The position numbers and the translations under genes were made by a program. Shown piece after piece: positions 45,040 to 53,216 of a stretch of 64,000 nt of DNA. Within the stretch, counting starts at the first letter, position 1, and every line of letters starts with the position of its first letter. The DNA is taken from NCBI RefSeq assembly GCF_014203835.1, contig NZ_JACHJW010000001.1:4600501-4664500 (forward strand), given 5' to 3'. This DNA comes from Micromonospora polyrhachis (GTDB lineage Bacteria > Actinomycetota > Actinomycetes > Mycobacteriales > Micromonosporaceae). A model generated the notes under the pieces. It had not been told where the DNA came from. It did no database searches and saw only the letters and a program-made list of their open reading frames with translations.

Positions 45040-46360
45040 CGGCCCGCCGCCGCCGCATCAGGACGATGCCACCGAGGGCTGCCGCCCCCAGCATGCCGGC
45101 ACCGCTCGCAGCCAGACTGGTGTCGGTACCGCTGGCGCCACCGTCACCACCGTCGACCCAGCCACGTGGTGCGACGACCAGCTCACCCTCGCCGCACGAG
45201 CCCTTCAGCTCGTAGGTGCCCGGCTCGGCGTCCTCCGGGATCTCGACGGTGGCCCAGTACTTCCAGCCGTCCTCCTCGTGGCCCTGGTCACCGCTGCGGC
45301 GCTCTTCGCCGTTCTCGCTGTCGTGGCCGTTCTCGCCACGCCCGTTGTGCTCGTCCTTCTTGCCGTCCCAGCTGCGCTCCTCCTGGGCGGCTTCCTCGCC
45401 GTTCTCGTGCCCGTTGCCGTTCTCGCGCTTCTCGCCGTGCTCGCCGTTCGCGCCGTTCTCGCGCTTCTCGCCGCGCTCACCGTTTTCGCGCTTCTCGCCG
45501 TGCTCGCCGTTCGCGCCGTTCTCGCGCTTGGCGTCCTCGGCAGTCGGCTCGCCGTTCTCCTGCTTGGCGCCTCCGCCGGCGTTGCCGCCGTTCTCGGCCT
45601 CCTCGCGAGTCCAGCTCTTCTGGTCCTTCTCTTCCTTGCTGGCGTGCTCGCCCGTCTGGTCGTTCGAGCGACCGTTCTCGCCGGCCTTCTGGTCGTCCTT
45701 GCTCGCCTCTTCAGGCCGCTGACCGTTCTCGCCGTCCTTCTGGCCGTGCTCGTCCTTCTGGCCGTGCTCGTCCTTCTGGTCGCGCTCGTCCTTCTGGCCG
45801 TGCTCGTCCTTCTGGCCGTGCTCGTCCTTCTGGCCGTGCTCGTCCTTCTGGCCGTGCTCGTCCTTCTTGCGATCGCTCGCGGAGCCAGTGCTCTCCCCGT
45901 TGGCACCGTTGCTTTCGGCGTCGGTGCTTTCGGTTGAGTCGCCGTTCTCGTGAGCCTTCTTTTCCTTGTACTTCTTGTACTCTTCGTACTCTCTGTTCTC
46001 ATGGCGCGAGTTCTCGTGCTCGCGACGCTCAGCGCCCTCTTCGCTCGCCTCCGACCGGTATTCGTCGTCGTTCTCGCGAGAGCCCTGCCAGTCGTGGCTC
46101 TTGGGCTTGAGCTTCACCTTGCCGGTGACCTTCGACCACACCCAGGCGTGTTCCTGGGGCGCGTCACAGACCTCGATGATGGTCAGTTCCTGCCCAGGCT
46201 TCGCCCAGTGCGGCTTCGTGTAGACGTGGCCGCCGTTGTCGCTTCCGTTCGTGCCGTTGGAGCCGCTATCCGCCAGCGCGATGCCAGGCGCGCAGACGAG
46301 CAGGGAGGCGCCACCGAGCGCCGCGCCAGCGACTACCTTGCCGAGGAACTTCTTAGACAT
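45023..46360 (-). CDS. Secreted, membrane-anchored charged-repeat protein, probable sortase partner
   Basis: 445 residues. A signal peptide ends near residue 30 (GIALA/DSG). Residues about 42-88 (KPGQELTIIEVC..HAWVWSKV) and about 365-400 (YWATVEIPEDAEPGTYELKGSC) read like the two halves of one Ig-like domain of the actinobacterial PG..V..C / PGTY..C type, split by about 270 very hydrophilic residues with KDEHGQ repeats (165-214) and GEKRENG repeats (278-320). The C-terminus has a LAASG sequence (416-420), a hydrophobic helix and RRRR, a cell-wall-sorting layout with a degenerate LAxTG/LPxTG motif. I know no function for it. The start follows GGAAGGAAG about 12 bases upstream. Confidence 0.8.
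   Translation of the reverse strand: MSKKFLGKVVAGAALGGASLLVCAPGIALADSGSNGTNGSDNGGHVYTKPHWAKPGQELTIIEVCDAPQEHAWVWSKVTGKVKLKPKSHDWQGSRENDDEYRSEASEEGAERREHENSRHENREYEEYKKYKEKKAHENGDSTESTDAESNGANGESTGSASDRKKDEHGQKDEHGQKDEHGQKDEHGQKDERDQKDEHGQKDEHGQKDGENGQRPEEASKDDQKAGENGRSNDQTGEHASKEEKDQKSWTREEAENGGNAGGGAKQENGEPTAEDAKRENGANGEHGEKRENGERGEKRENGANGEHGEKRENGNGHENGEEAAQEERSWDGKKDEHNGRGENGHDSENGEERRSGDQGHEEDGWKYWATVEIPEDAEPGTYELKGSCGEGELVVAPRGWVDGGDGGASGTDTSLAASGAGMLGAAALGGIVLMRRRRADGTLA
45401..45529 (-). repeat. Coding repeats GEKRENG / GANGEHG
   Basis: Imperfect repeats coding residues 278-320 of the charged protein; a block of about 16 codons (ENGANGEHGEKRENG) occurs twice. Confidence 0.75.
45719..45868 (-). 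repeat. 18-bp tandem repeats encoding KDEHGQ
   Basis: About eight consecutive 18-bp units (plus-strand CTGGCCGTGCTCGTCCTT), encoding residues 165-214 of the charged protein, one unit variant as KDERDQ. There are no spacers, so it is not CRISPR. Confidence 0.9.
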
Positions 46361-46911
46361 GACTTACGTCACTTCCTTCCCCTGTTTCCCGTTGCCGCCA
46401 CTGCGGCCGAGCCATGACTGACGCTAGCGGTTTCGCGAGCTTTGATCGGATTAATGCGGCAATTAGATGAAATAGCTCCGCGTCCGGCTTGCAGTGTGCT
46501 ATCGGAGCAAACGACCGCTACCGGCGGCGGAGGGGTCAATCGCGCCTGCGGTGCGGAGCTGGGCAGGATGGGAAGAGTCGCCGCGGTGGTCCGGCTTGCG
46601 TGGGCAAACGGCCCTTCTTCACCGGATCGGGGTCTTCGCCGAGGGGTTGCCTTGGAAGCGCTCCCATGTAGAATTCAGACAGTGTTGGCGGGGCCACCAC
46701 ACGCAGTCGACGCCGAGGGCATCCGGATCTCCGGGCGGCGTCCGGCATCGGCCACCAGCTATGGCCGACCATCACATTCCGCCTGTCCGGGCCGGGCAGC
46801 ACCGTCACCCGAGAGCAGCCTCAACCGATGCGACCGAGGGTCGCCGTCGATGAGGTTGCCGCGCCGGGCTCCGCCCCCGTGGACCCGGCTTGGCCCAAGG
46901 AGATCAGTGGC
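46361..46911. other. Divergent region upstream of the GH6 cellulase
   Basis: 551 bases without a supported gene. It holds the promoter of the leftward charged-repeat gene and, at 46647-46674, the cellulase promoter with operator. The cellulase mRNA would have a leader of about 230 bases; frames inside it lack ribosome sites. Confidence 0.5.
46647..46674 (+). promoter_or_regulatory. Cellulase promoter with CebR/CelR-type operator in the spacer
   Basis: TTGCCT (46647-46652) and TAGAAT (46669-46674) are spaced 16 bp. TGGAAGCGCTCCCA (46653-46666) sits exactly between them and matches the CebR/CelR consensus TGGGAGCGCTCCCA at 13 of 14 bases. Confidence 0.85.
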
Positions 46912-48657
46912 ATGAAGCTATGGAGCAGATCGAGTAGCTCGTCTGGGCGGTACAAGGCGGCCGCCATAGCCGGGGCGAGCGGACTGGTGGCGGCCGGTCT
47001 CATCGGCCTCCCGGCCGGCATGGCCCACGCGGCGACGCAGTGCGACGTCGCCTACACGACCAACCAGTGGCCGGGCGGGTTCACCGCCAACATCACCATC
47101 AGGAACCTGGGAGACCCGATCAACGGGTGGACCCTCGGCTTCACCTTCGCCAACAGCAGCCAGCGGGTCCAGCAGGGCTGGTCGGCCACCTGGACCCAGA
47201 CCGGCAGCCAGGTGGCCGCGCAGAACATGTCGTACAACGGATCGTTGGCCACCGGAGCTTCCACCAGTATCGGGTTCAACGGCGAATGGAGTGGCAGCAA
47301 CCCCGCTCCGACCTCGTTCACCATCAATGGGGTCTCCTGCAACGGGGGGACCAACCCGACCACGCCGCCGCCCACGAGCACCCCACCGCCGACCACCACC
47401 CCACCGCCCGTCGGTGACCGGGTCGACAACCCGTACGTCGGCGCACGTGGCTACGTGAATCCAGAGTGGAAGGCGAAGGCGGACGCAGAGCCTGGCGGCA
47501 GCCGGATCTCCAACAATCCGACCGGCGTCTGGCTGGACCGGATCGCGGCGATCAACGGTGTGAACGGGGGGCGGGGTCTGCGGGGGCACCTGGACACGGC
47601 GCTGGCCCAGGGGGCCGGCTACATCCAGTTCGTGATCTACAACCTGCCCGGTCGAGACTGTGCCGCACTGGCGTCCAACGGTGAGTTGGGACCGACGGAG
47701 CTGCCCCGGTACAAGACCGAGTACATCGACCCGATCGCGGCGATCATGGCCGATCCGAAGTACCGCAACCTTCGGATCATCAACATCATCGAGATCGACT
47801 CACTACCCAACCTGGTCACCAATGTGACGCCTCGCCCGACCGCCACGCCCATGTGCGACACCATGAAGGCGAACGGCAACTACGTCAACGGTGTCGGCTA
47901 CGCGCTGGCAAAGCTGGGCGCGTTGCCCAACACCTACAACTACATCGATGCCGGGCACCACGGCTGGATCGGCTGGGACGACAACTTCGGGGCCTCGGCG
48001 ACCCTCTTCGCCCAGGCTGCCCGGGCATCCGGAAGCACCGTCGACAACGTGCACGGTTTCATCGCCAACACGGCCAACTACGGCATCCTGAAGGAGTCGT
48101 ACTACACCATCGACAGTACGGTGAACGGCACCTCGGTACGCCAGTCGAAGTGGGTCGACTGGAACCGCTACGTCGACGAGCAGTCGTTCGCCCTGGCGTT
48201 CCGGCAGCAGCTGATCGCCGCCGGTTTCAACTCCAACGTCGGCATGCTGATCGACACGGGGCGTAACGGCTGGGGTGGCGCTGCTCGACCTACCGGTCCT
48301 GGCCCGCAGACCAATGTGGACACTTTTGTCGACGGTGGCCGCCTCGACCGGCGGATCCACCTCGGCAACTGGTGCAACCAGTCGGGTGCCGGCATCGGTG
48401 AGCGGCCCACGGCAGCGCCGGCTCCCGGCATCGACGCCTACGTCTGGATCAAGCCCCCGGGTGAGTCGGACGGTGCCAGCCGGGAGATCCCGAACGACGA
48501 GGGTAAGGGCTTCGACCGGATGTGCGACCCGACCTACCCCGGCAACCCGCGCAACAACAACAACATGAGCGGCGCGTTGGGCGATGCGCCGCTCTCCGGG
48601 CACTGGTTCTCCGCCCAGTTCCAGGAGCTGCTGCGCAACGCGTACCCGCCACTGTGA
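46912..48657 (+). CDS. Secreted GH6 exo-cellulase (cellobiohydrolase) with CBM2
   Basis: 581 residues. ATG 46912 has AAGGAG upstream. A signal peptide ends at about residue 40 (GMAHA/ATQC), then a family 2 cellulose-binding module (about 41-143, WPGGFTANITIRN, GWTLGFTF), a Pro/Thr linker, and the GH6 domain. The catalytic part follows Thermobifida Cel6B-type exocellulases very closely: YVNPEW, GVWLDRIAAI, IYNLPGRDCAALASNGEL, IIEIDSLPNLVTN, YIDAGHHGWIGWDDNFG, DTGRNGWGG and IKPPGESDGAS. It should release cellobiose from cellulose ends outside the cell. Repression by a CebR-like LacI regulator, relieved by cellobiose, is inferred from the operator in its promoter. Confidence 0.95.
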   Translation: MKLWSRSSSSSGRYKAAAIAGASGLVAAGLIGLPAGMAHAATQCDVAYTTNQWPGGFTANITIRNLGDPINGWTLGFTFANSSQRVQQGWSATWTQTGSQVAAQNMSYNGSLATGASTSIGFNGEWSGSNPAPTSFTINGVSCNGGTNPTTPPPTSTPPPTTTPPPVGDRVDNPYVGARGYVNPEWKAKADAEPGGSRISNNPTGVWLDRIAAINGVNGGRGLRGHLDTALAQGAGYIQFVIYNLPGRDCAALASNGELGPTELPRYKTEYIDPIAAIMADPKYRNLRIINIIEIDSLPNLVTNVTPRPTATPMCDTMKANGNYVNGVGYALAKLGALPNTYNYIDAGHHGWIGWDDNFGASATLFAQAARASGSTVDNVHGFIANTANYGILKESYYTIDSTVNGTSVRQSKWVDWNRYVDEQSFALAFRQQLIAAGFNSNVGMLIDTGRNGWGGAARPTGPGPQTNVDTFVDGGRLDRRIHLGNWCNQSGAGIGERPTAAPAPGIDAYVWIKPPGESDGASREIPNDEGKGFDRMCDPTYPGNPRNNNNMSGALGDAPLSGHWFSAQFQELLRNAYPPL

Positions 48658-48687
48658 GCGGAACCATCGGTAATCGCTGAACGACAG

Positions 48688-48727
48688 CAGAAGCCCTGGT
48701 ACGGCGTCCGCCGTACCAGGGCTTCTG
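48688..48727. terminator. Bidirectional 18-bp hairpin terminator
   Basis: Perfect arms CAGAAGCCCTGGTACGGC and complement with a 4-base loop between the convergent cellulase and the small acidic-protein gene. Confidence 0.9.
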
Positions 48728-48729
48728 GA

Positions 48730-49101
48730 TCATGGAACAGTCTTCTCGATCGCTGCGGGTCCGTCCTGCTCCAGTTCGCGTCTGGCCCGCTCGACGCTGC
48801 GCGGGTCCGGATCCGCGCCCTGGGCTCGCGCCAGGTCCTCCGGCTCCCAGGGCTGCTCCGCTCCGGTACGGGCGACCCGTTGCTGCGGACCCTCCCGGCC
48901 CCGACCGGCCGGATCGCCGATCCACTCATCGGTCTCCGGAAAGTCCCCGGGTACCTCGCCAGGTTGCCCGAAATCGGGATTCTCGGGGCGAGTGGCGCCA
49001 CCGGTGACGAACTGGGGGACAGTCGTCTCGTCGTCGACCGCCGCCGCCACCTCCGGAGTCTCCTCCAACGGCCGATCCAGGTCCGGATCACGCTGGGTCA
49101 T
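48730..49101 (-). CDS. Small acidic protein, function unknown
   Basis: 123 residues, rich in Asp, Glu and Pro, with no membrane segment or recognised domain; the C-terminus has a short helical charged stretch (SVERARRELEQ). ATG 49101 is chosen for a GGAGGG-AGAAGG purine tract upstream; the frame extends to 49245 without a ribosome site. It is third in a run of leftward genes (50805, 50153, 49101) that may be co-transcribed, and it ends on the cellulase terminator. It resembles low-complexity cytoplasmic proteins common in actinomycetes; nothing more can be said. Confidence 0.6.
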   Translation of the reverse strand: MTQRDPDLDRPLEETPEVAAAVDDETTVPQFVTGGATRPENPDFGQPGEVPGDFPETDEWIGDPAGRGREGPQQRVARTGAEQPWEPEDLARAQGADPDPRSVERARRELEQDGPAAIEKTVP

Positions 49102-49241
49102 ACCTTCTGCCCTCCTGTCCGGTAACGGCGTTGCTCCTACCCGGTGGGCTACCCAGGATCGTCCGGTCCATGCCGAGCCAGCGGTCCGGGGTGACGTACC
49201 CGTGGACGGCATGGGCCACCAGCGATCCGCGGGGATGCGAG

Positions 49242-50153
49242 TCACCGGTTCAGCAACTGATCCAGCAGGTCACGGTGCCGTCGGATCGCCATCCGCAGCT
49301 CTTCGGTGTCCACCGAGTCGCCGTCCGATACCTGACCGATCTCGTCCTTGCGTGCGGCCAGGGCTGCGGTCAGCGAGTCGATCACCTCTTCGACCAGCTG
49401 GCGGGACTCGGCCACGCTGCCCTGCGGGTCGTCGACGAAGCGCAGTTGGATCTCGCGCCACCGGTCGTGGAAGCCCTGCCCGGCCGTCTCGGGGAGGAGG
49501 GTGAGGGCTGCCGGCCCGTCCGGCCGCGTCGGCCCACCCGACTCACGGTGCCGTGCCGACTCGTCGGTCTCTGCGGGCGTACCAGCGATGTGGGGTGACT
49601 CGTCGGACCGCGCCGTCACCGCCTTGGCCGGCGGCTGGTAGCGCGTCTGCGTCTGGAGCCGGTCCACCTCGTCGCGGTCGCCGCTGACGGTGCCGGCGGT
49701 GAGACCGTCGCCCTTGGCGACCATGTCCTTGTCCTGGTCGTCGCGCTGCACCGCACCGGTGCCGCCAGCCATGGCGGAGGCGGCCACCGCCCCACCGACA
49801 GTAGTGGCACCGAGCGCGCTCGGCTGTGGGGCGGGCTCGTGGAACTTGCCCCGATCCGGGTCATCGGCGAGCTGGTCGAGCCGGTCGGGGCGGTCGGGGC
49901 GTACGTCGCGGTCCGCGTGCTCGTCCTGCTCCCGGTGGGTCGGGGCGGTGCGCTCGGGGTCGGTCGACTCGACCCAGGCCGTGGTCTCCGCCTGTGTGGG
50001 GGTGGTTGCCCACGCCGACCGCCCAGCCGGGCGACCCGCCTGCGGTTCCGGTGTGTCGGACGATCTTGCCGAATCATCCGGATGGGGGTTGTCCTGGGCC
50101 AGATCCGTCTCGACGACGTCGGTACGGCGATTCAGCTGGTCCTGGTCTCGCAT
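49242..50153 (-). CDS. Hypothetical protein with shared C-terminal helical domain
   Basis: 303 residues. The first 210 residues are Asp/Arg/Thr/Pro-rich and probably disordered, with one Ala/Gly stretch (GATTVGGAVAASAMAGG). The last 80-90 residues form a helical domain starting WREIQLRFVDDP and ending LRMAIRRHRDLLDQLL, clearly related to the domain in the next upstream gene. ATG 50153 has GGAG upstream and lies 11 bp after that gene's stop. I do not recognise the domain; coupling to a membrane-anchored homolog suggests the two proteins interact. Confidence 0.7.
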   Translation of the reverse strand: MRDQDQLNRRTDVVETDLAQDNPHPDDSARSSDTPEPQAGRPAGRSAWATTPTQAETTAWVESTDPERTAPTHREQDEHADRDVRPDRPDRLDQLADDPDRGKFHEPAPQPSALGATTVGGAVAASAMAGGTGAVQRDDQDKDMVAKGDGLTAGTVSGDRDEVDRLQTQTRYQPPAKAVTARSDESPHIAGTPAETDESARHRESGGPTRPDGPAALTLLPETAGQGFHDRWREIQLRFVDDPQGSVAESRQLVEEVIDSLTAALAARKDEIGQVSDGDSVDTEELRMAIRRHRDLLDQLLNR

Positions 50154-50163
50154 GGGGATCTCC

Positions 50164-50805
50164 TCACCGCGTCGTGACATGGGGGGTGTCCGGACGGTTC
50201 TCGTCCGCGTTGCTCCGGTGGTGCTGGTCCGGCGCTGTCGGTCGGGCCGGCTCCGCCTCCTGGTGGTGCCGTACCGGGTCTGCGCCGAGCAGGTCGGCGA
50301 AGAGTTCCCGGTAGTGCACGACGGCTTGGCGCAGATCTTCGGTGCTCGCCTCGCCGCGCTGGTTGCGTAGGTGGATGTCGTGCGCCTCGCGATAGCTGGT
50401 CAGTGTGCGGGCGTGCTCGACGGAGAGATGGGCGAGTTGGTCCGAGTAGTCTCCGGTCGGGTATCCCCGCTCGGAGATCAACCGGGTGACCAGGTCGTCA
50501 GCGGCACCCACCGCCTGGTCCGGAGCATCGATGAAGCGGGCCTGGATCTCCTCCCAGGCGGTGGCGTAGCGACGACGGGACTCGTCGGACAGCGGGGTGA
50601 TGGTGAGCTCGGCGTGCCGACGCTCACGGTCGCGCAGTTCCTGCTCGGCGGCGGAGCGGCTGCTCTGCTCGGCGACGACCCGGTCGTATTCCGGGCCGAA
50701 CCGGGAGCGCAGGGCGCGGCGGCGTGCCGACGACCAGACCACGATCCCGATGACCACGACGATGACGATGGCGAGAGCGGTGATGACTATCCCGGTAGGC
50801 GACAT
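50164..50805 (-). CDS. Membrane-anchored protein with the same helical domain
   Basis: 213 residues. ATG 50805 follows GGAGGAG. An N-terminal membrane helix (IVITALAIVIVVVIGIVVW) is followed by a basic stop (SSARRRALRSRFG), so the bulk is cytoplasmic. A charged coiled region (about 40-70) leads into the domain WEEIQARFIDAP...LRQAVVHYRELFADLL, shared with the downstream 303-residue protein, then a His/Asp/Pro-rich tail. Function is unknown. It diverges from the Fur-catalase operon with a 181-bp gap, so a link to oxidative stress is possible but not shown. Confidence 0.72.
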   Translation of the reverse strand: MSPTGIVITALAIVIVVVIGIVVWSSARRRALRSRFGPEYDRVVAEQSSRSAAEQELRDRERRHAELTITPLSDESRRRYATAWEEIQARFIDAPDQAVGAADDLVTRLISERGYPTGDYSDQLAHLSVEHARTLTSYREAHDIHLRNQRGEASTEDLRQAVVHYRELFADLLGADPVRHHQEAEPARPTAPDQHHRSNADENRPDTPHVTTR

Positions 50806-50951
50806 GTCTCCTCCTTCGCTGCCTGGTATTCCCGCTGAGCCCTGATCGCCAATCCCGATCCGGTGCACTTTCCGACTTCAACCTGTCGGCCCGTTTCAGC
50901 CGGTTAGTCCGCTCCGACCGGCTAGGTCCGTAAGTTGATCTCGGTAAAAAC

Positions 50952-50980
50952 TTGACTCATTCCAGAAGACGCGCTTGGCT
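50952..50980 (+). promoter_or_regulatory. Promoter of the Fur-catalase operon
   Basis: TTGACT (50952-50957) and TTGGCT (50975-50980) are spaced 17. The ATG at 50987 begins six bases later with only a poor ribosome site, so a leaderless transcript is plausible. Confidence 0.45.
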
Positions 50981-50986
50981 AGGGCG

Positions 50987-51427
50987 ATGCCGATCGAATC
51001 CGACGCGGAACGCCTGCGGGCGGCTGGGTTGCGGGTCACCGCAGGTCGCCTCGCGGTGCTCGCGGCGATTCGCGGGCGACCACACCTGGATGCCGAGGCG
51101 ATCACTCGTTCGGCGCGACGGCAGCTGGGTCGCCTCTCCGCTCAGGCGGTCTACGACACGTTGCACGCGTTGACCGACGCGGGCCTGGTCCGCCGGTTCC
51201 AGCCCGCTCGCGGGGCGGCCCGCTACGAGTTGCGTGTCGGTGGTGGCCACCACCACATGGTGTGTCGAAAGTGCGGATCGATTCGCGACGTCGGTCGGGT
51301 GGTCGGGCCGGCGTCATGCCTCGCGCCAGAGCGGACCCACGCCTTCCAGGTGGAGGAGATCGAGGTCACTTTTTGGGGGCACTGTCCCGGTTGTCAGGAA
51401 GATCAGCTATCAGGAGGAGACGAATGA
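50987..51427 (+). CDS. Fur-family regulator, CatR/PerR-like
   Basis: 146 residues. A winged helix (about 10-75: [32 protein letters not shown]) is followed by the metal-sensing domain with HHHMVC and two CxxC pairs (CRKCG, CPGC) for structural zinc. The stop overlaps the catalase ATG by 4 bp, the arrangement known for peroxide-sensing CatR and its catalase CatA in Streptomyces; hence a peroxide-responsive repressor of its own operon is likely, though iron sensing is not excluded by sequence. ATG 50987 is used; TTG 50975 would overlap the proposed -10 element. Confidence 0.87.
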   Translation: MPIESDAERLRAAGLRVTAGRLAVLAAIRGRPHLDAEAITRSARRQLGRLSAQAVYDTLHALTDAGLVRRFQPARGAARYELRVGGGHHHMVCRKCGSIRDVGRVVGPASCLAPERTHAFQVEEIEVTFWGHCPGCQEDQLSGGDE

Positions 51428-52935
51428 GCGAGTCGCAGGCCAACAAGCCGCCGCTCACGACCCGCCAAGGTCACCCCGTGCACAACAACCAGCAGCAGCG
51501 CACCGTCGGCTCGCGTGGCCCGGCGACGCTGGAGAACTACCACTTCCTGGAGAAGATCAGCCATTTCGACCGGGAGCGGATTCCCGAGCGGGTGGTGCAT
51601 GCCCGGGGCTTCGTCGCGCATGGCGAGTTCGAGGCGTACGGGACGATCGGAACCGGCGACGACGCGGTGCCGGCGTCCGTTTACACGAGAGCCAAGCTGT
51701 TCCAGACCAAGGGCAAGAGGACGCCGGTCACGATCCGCTTCTCCACCGTCATCGGTGGGCGGGACTCCTCCGAGGCAACTCGCGACCCTCGCGGCTTCGC
51801 GGTCAAGTTCCGTACCGAGGACGGTAACTGGGACCTGGTCGGCAACAACCTGCCGATCTTCTTCATCCGCGACGCGATCAAGTTCCCGGACGTGATCCAT
51901 GCGCTGAAGCCGGACCCGGTCACCTTCCGTCAGGAGCCCAACCGGATCTTCGACTTCATGTCGAACACGCCCGAATCGATGCACATGCTGAGCTGGCTGT
52001 TCAGCCCGCGCGGCATCCCGGCCAACTACCGGACGCAGGACGGCTTCGGGGTCAACACCTACCGGATGGTCAATGCCGCCGGCGAGGGTGTGCTGGTCAA
52101 GTACCACTGGAAGTCGCGGCAGGGGATCGAGTCCCTGACCGAGGAGCAGGCGGCGGCGATCCAGGCCACCGAGCTGGGCCACGCCTCGAAGGACCTCTAC
52201 GAGGCGATCGAGCGCGGCGAGTACCCCCAGTGGGAACTCAACGTCCAGATCATGAGCGACGACGAGCACCCCGAACTGGACTTCGACCCGCTGGACGACA
52301 CCAAGACCTGGCCGGAGGACGTCTTCCCGCTGCGCCCGATCGGGATGATGACGCTGAACCGGAACGTCACCAACTTCCACAACGAGAACGAGCAGATCGC
52401 CTTCGGTACCGGCGTGCTCGTCGACGGGCTGGACTTCAGCGACGACAAGATGCTGGTCGGACGGACCTTCTCCTACTCGGACACCCAGCGTTACCGGGTC
52501 GGCCCGAACTACCTCCAGCTCCCGATCAACGCCCCGCGCGAGGACGTCCAGGTCAACACCAACCAGGACGGCGGCCAGATGGCGTACGGAGTGGACAACC
52601 GGGGAACCAACCCGCACATCAACTTCGAACCCTCCTCGGTGGCCGGGCTGCGGGAAGCCGACGAGTCCTACCGGGAGTACCGACCGCACGTCTCGGGGCA
52701 GATCATGCGAGCCCCGATCGAGCGGGAGAACAACTACGCCCAGGCGGGGGAGCGGTTCCGCACCATGCCCGACTGGGAGCGGGACGACCTTGTCAAGAAT
52801 ATGATCAACTTGCTGGGCCAGTGTGACAAGCACATCCAGGAGAAGATGGTCTGGCACTTCAGCCAGTGCGACGAGGCGTACGGCCAGCGGGTTGCCGATG
52901 GCCTCGGCCTGACGGTCAGCGGCGCAAGAGCCTGA
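51424..52935 (+). CDS. katA: Monofunctional haem catalase
   Basis: 503 residues, a small-subunit catalase that dismutates hydrogen peroxide. Active-site residues are distal His59 (RVVHARGF) and Asn141 ([11 protein letters not shown]) and proximal haem-ligand Tyr351 ([12 protein letters not shown]); [20 protein letters not shown] is the family signature region. AGGAGGAG precedes ATG 51424, which overlaps the Fur-family gene stop (ATGA), so expression is coupled to the regulator. No signal peptide; cytoplasmic. A strong hairpin follows 31 bp after the stop. The name katA is a family label. Confidence 0.95.
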   Translation: MSESQANKPPLTTRQGHPVHNNQQQRTVGSRGPATLENYHFLEKISHFDRERIPERVVHARGFVAHGEFEAYGTIGTGDDAVPASVYTRAKLFQTKGKRTPVTIRFSTVIGGRDSSEATRDPRGFAVKFRTEDGNWDLVGNNLPIFFIRDAIKFPDVIHALKPDPVTFRQEPNRIFDFMSNTPESMHMLSWLFSPRGIPANYRTQDGFGVNTYRMVNAAGEGVLVKYHWKSRQGIESLTEEQAAAIQATELGHASKDLYEAIERGEYPQWELNVQIMSDDEHPELDFDPLDDTKTWPEDVFPLRPIGMMTLNRNVTNFHNENEQIAFGTGVLVDGLDFSDDKMLVGRTFSYSDTQRYRVGPNYLQLPINAPREDVQVNTNQDGGQMAYGVDNRGTNPHINFEPSSVAGLREADESYREYRPHVSGQIMRAPIERENNYAQAGERFRTMPDWERDDLVKNMINLLGQCDKHIQEKMVWHFSQCDEAYGQRVADGLGLTVSGARA

Positions 52936-52966
52936 CGGTCACCGACCGAACAGATTGAGTCGATCA

Positions 52967-53003
52967 GGGCGTCCCCCGTGCGGTCATCGTACGGGGGACG
53001 CCC
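52967..53003 (+). terminator. Hairpin terminator after catalase
   Basis: 13-bp perfect arms (GGGCGTCCCCCGT and complement) with an 11-base loop directly downstream of the catalase stop. Confidence 0.85.
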
Positions 53004-53010
53004 CGTCGTA

Positions 53011-53071
53011 TCTGCCCGCCGAACGGTGTGGTGCGGGCAGAGCTGTCCGGGCAGCGACCGATCTGCCCGGA
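53011..53071. promoter_or_regulatory. Four alternating CTGCCCG arms
   Basis: TCTGCCCGC (53011) pairs with GCGGGCAGA (53033-53041), and TCCGGGCAG (53046-53054) pairs with CTGCCCGGA (53063-53071). Because all four share CTGCCCG or its complement, alternative pairings are also possible. Located between the catalase terminator and the conservon kinase gene. Confidence 0.5.
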
Positions 53072-53216
53072 AATCGAACTTGGGGTCTGGTAGTGCTTAC
53101 GTTTCCGATTACGTATCCTGCCGAGGGCGTACGCCCGTGACTCGCGACTCAGGTCGGAGCCCGCGGACCGTTCCGGCTCGGTGTCACTGCCGCCATACCC
53201 CTCCGGCGAGGTCCGA

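Noticed and set aside
45719-45868. Regular 18-bp repeats considered as a CRISPR array
   Set aside because: Units are contiguous without spacers and encode KDEHGQ in frame.
45278-45937. Plus-strand frame rich in VLAVLA that looks like a membrane protein
   Set aside because: It is the complement of the KDEHGQ/ENG repeats of the secreted charged protein; the hydrophobicity is an artefact of antisense repeat codons and no ribosome site precedes it.
46442-46911. Possible small gene before the cellulase
   Set aside because: Frames are Arg/Pro-rich, lack a ribosome site and cross the promoter and operator.
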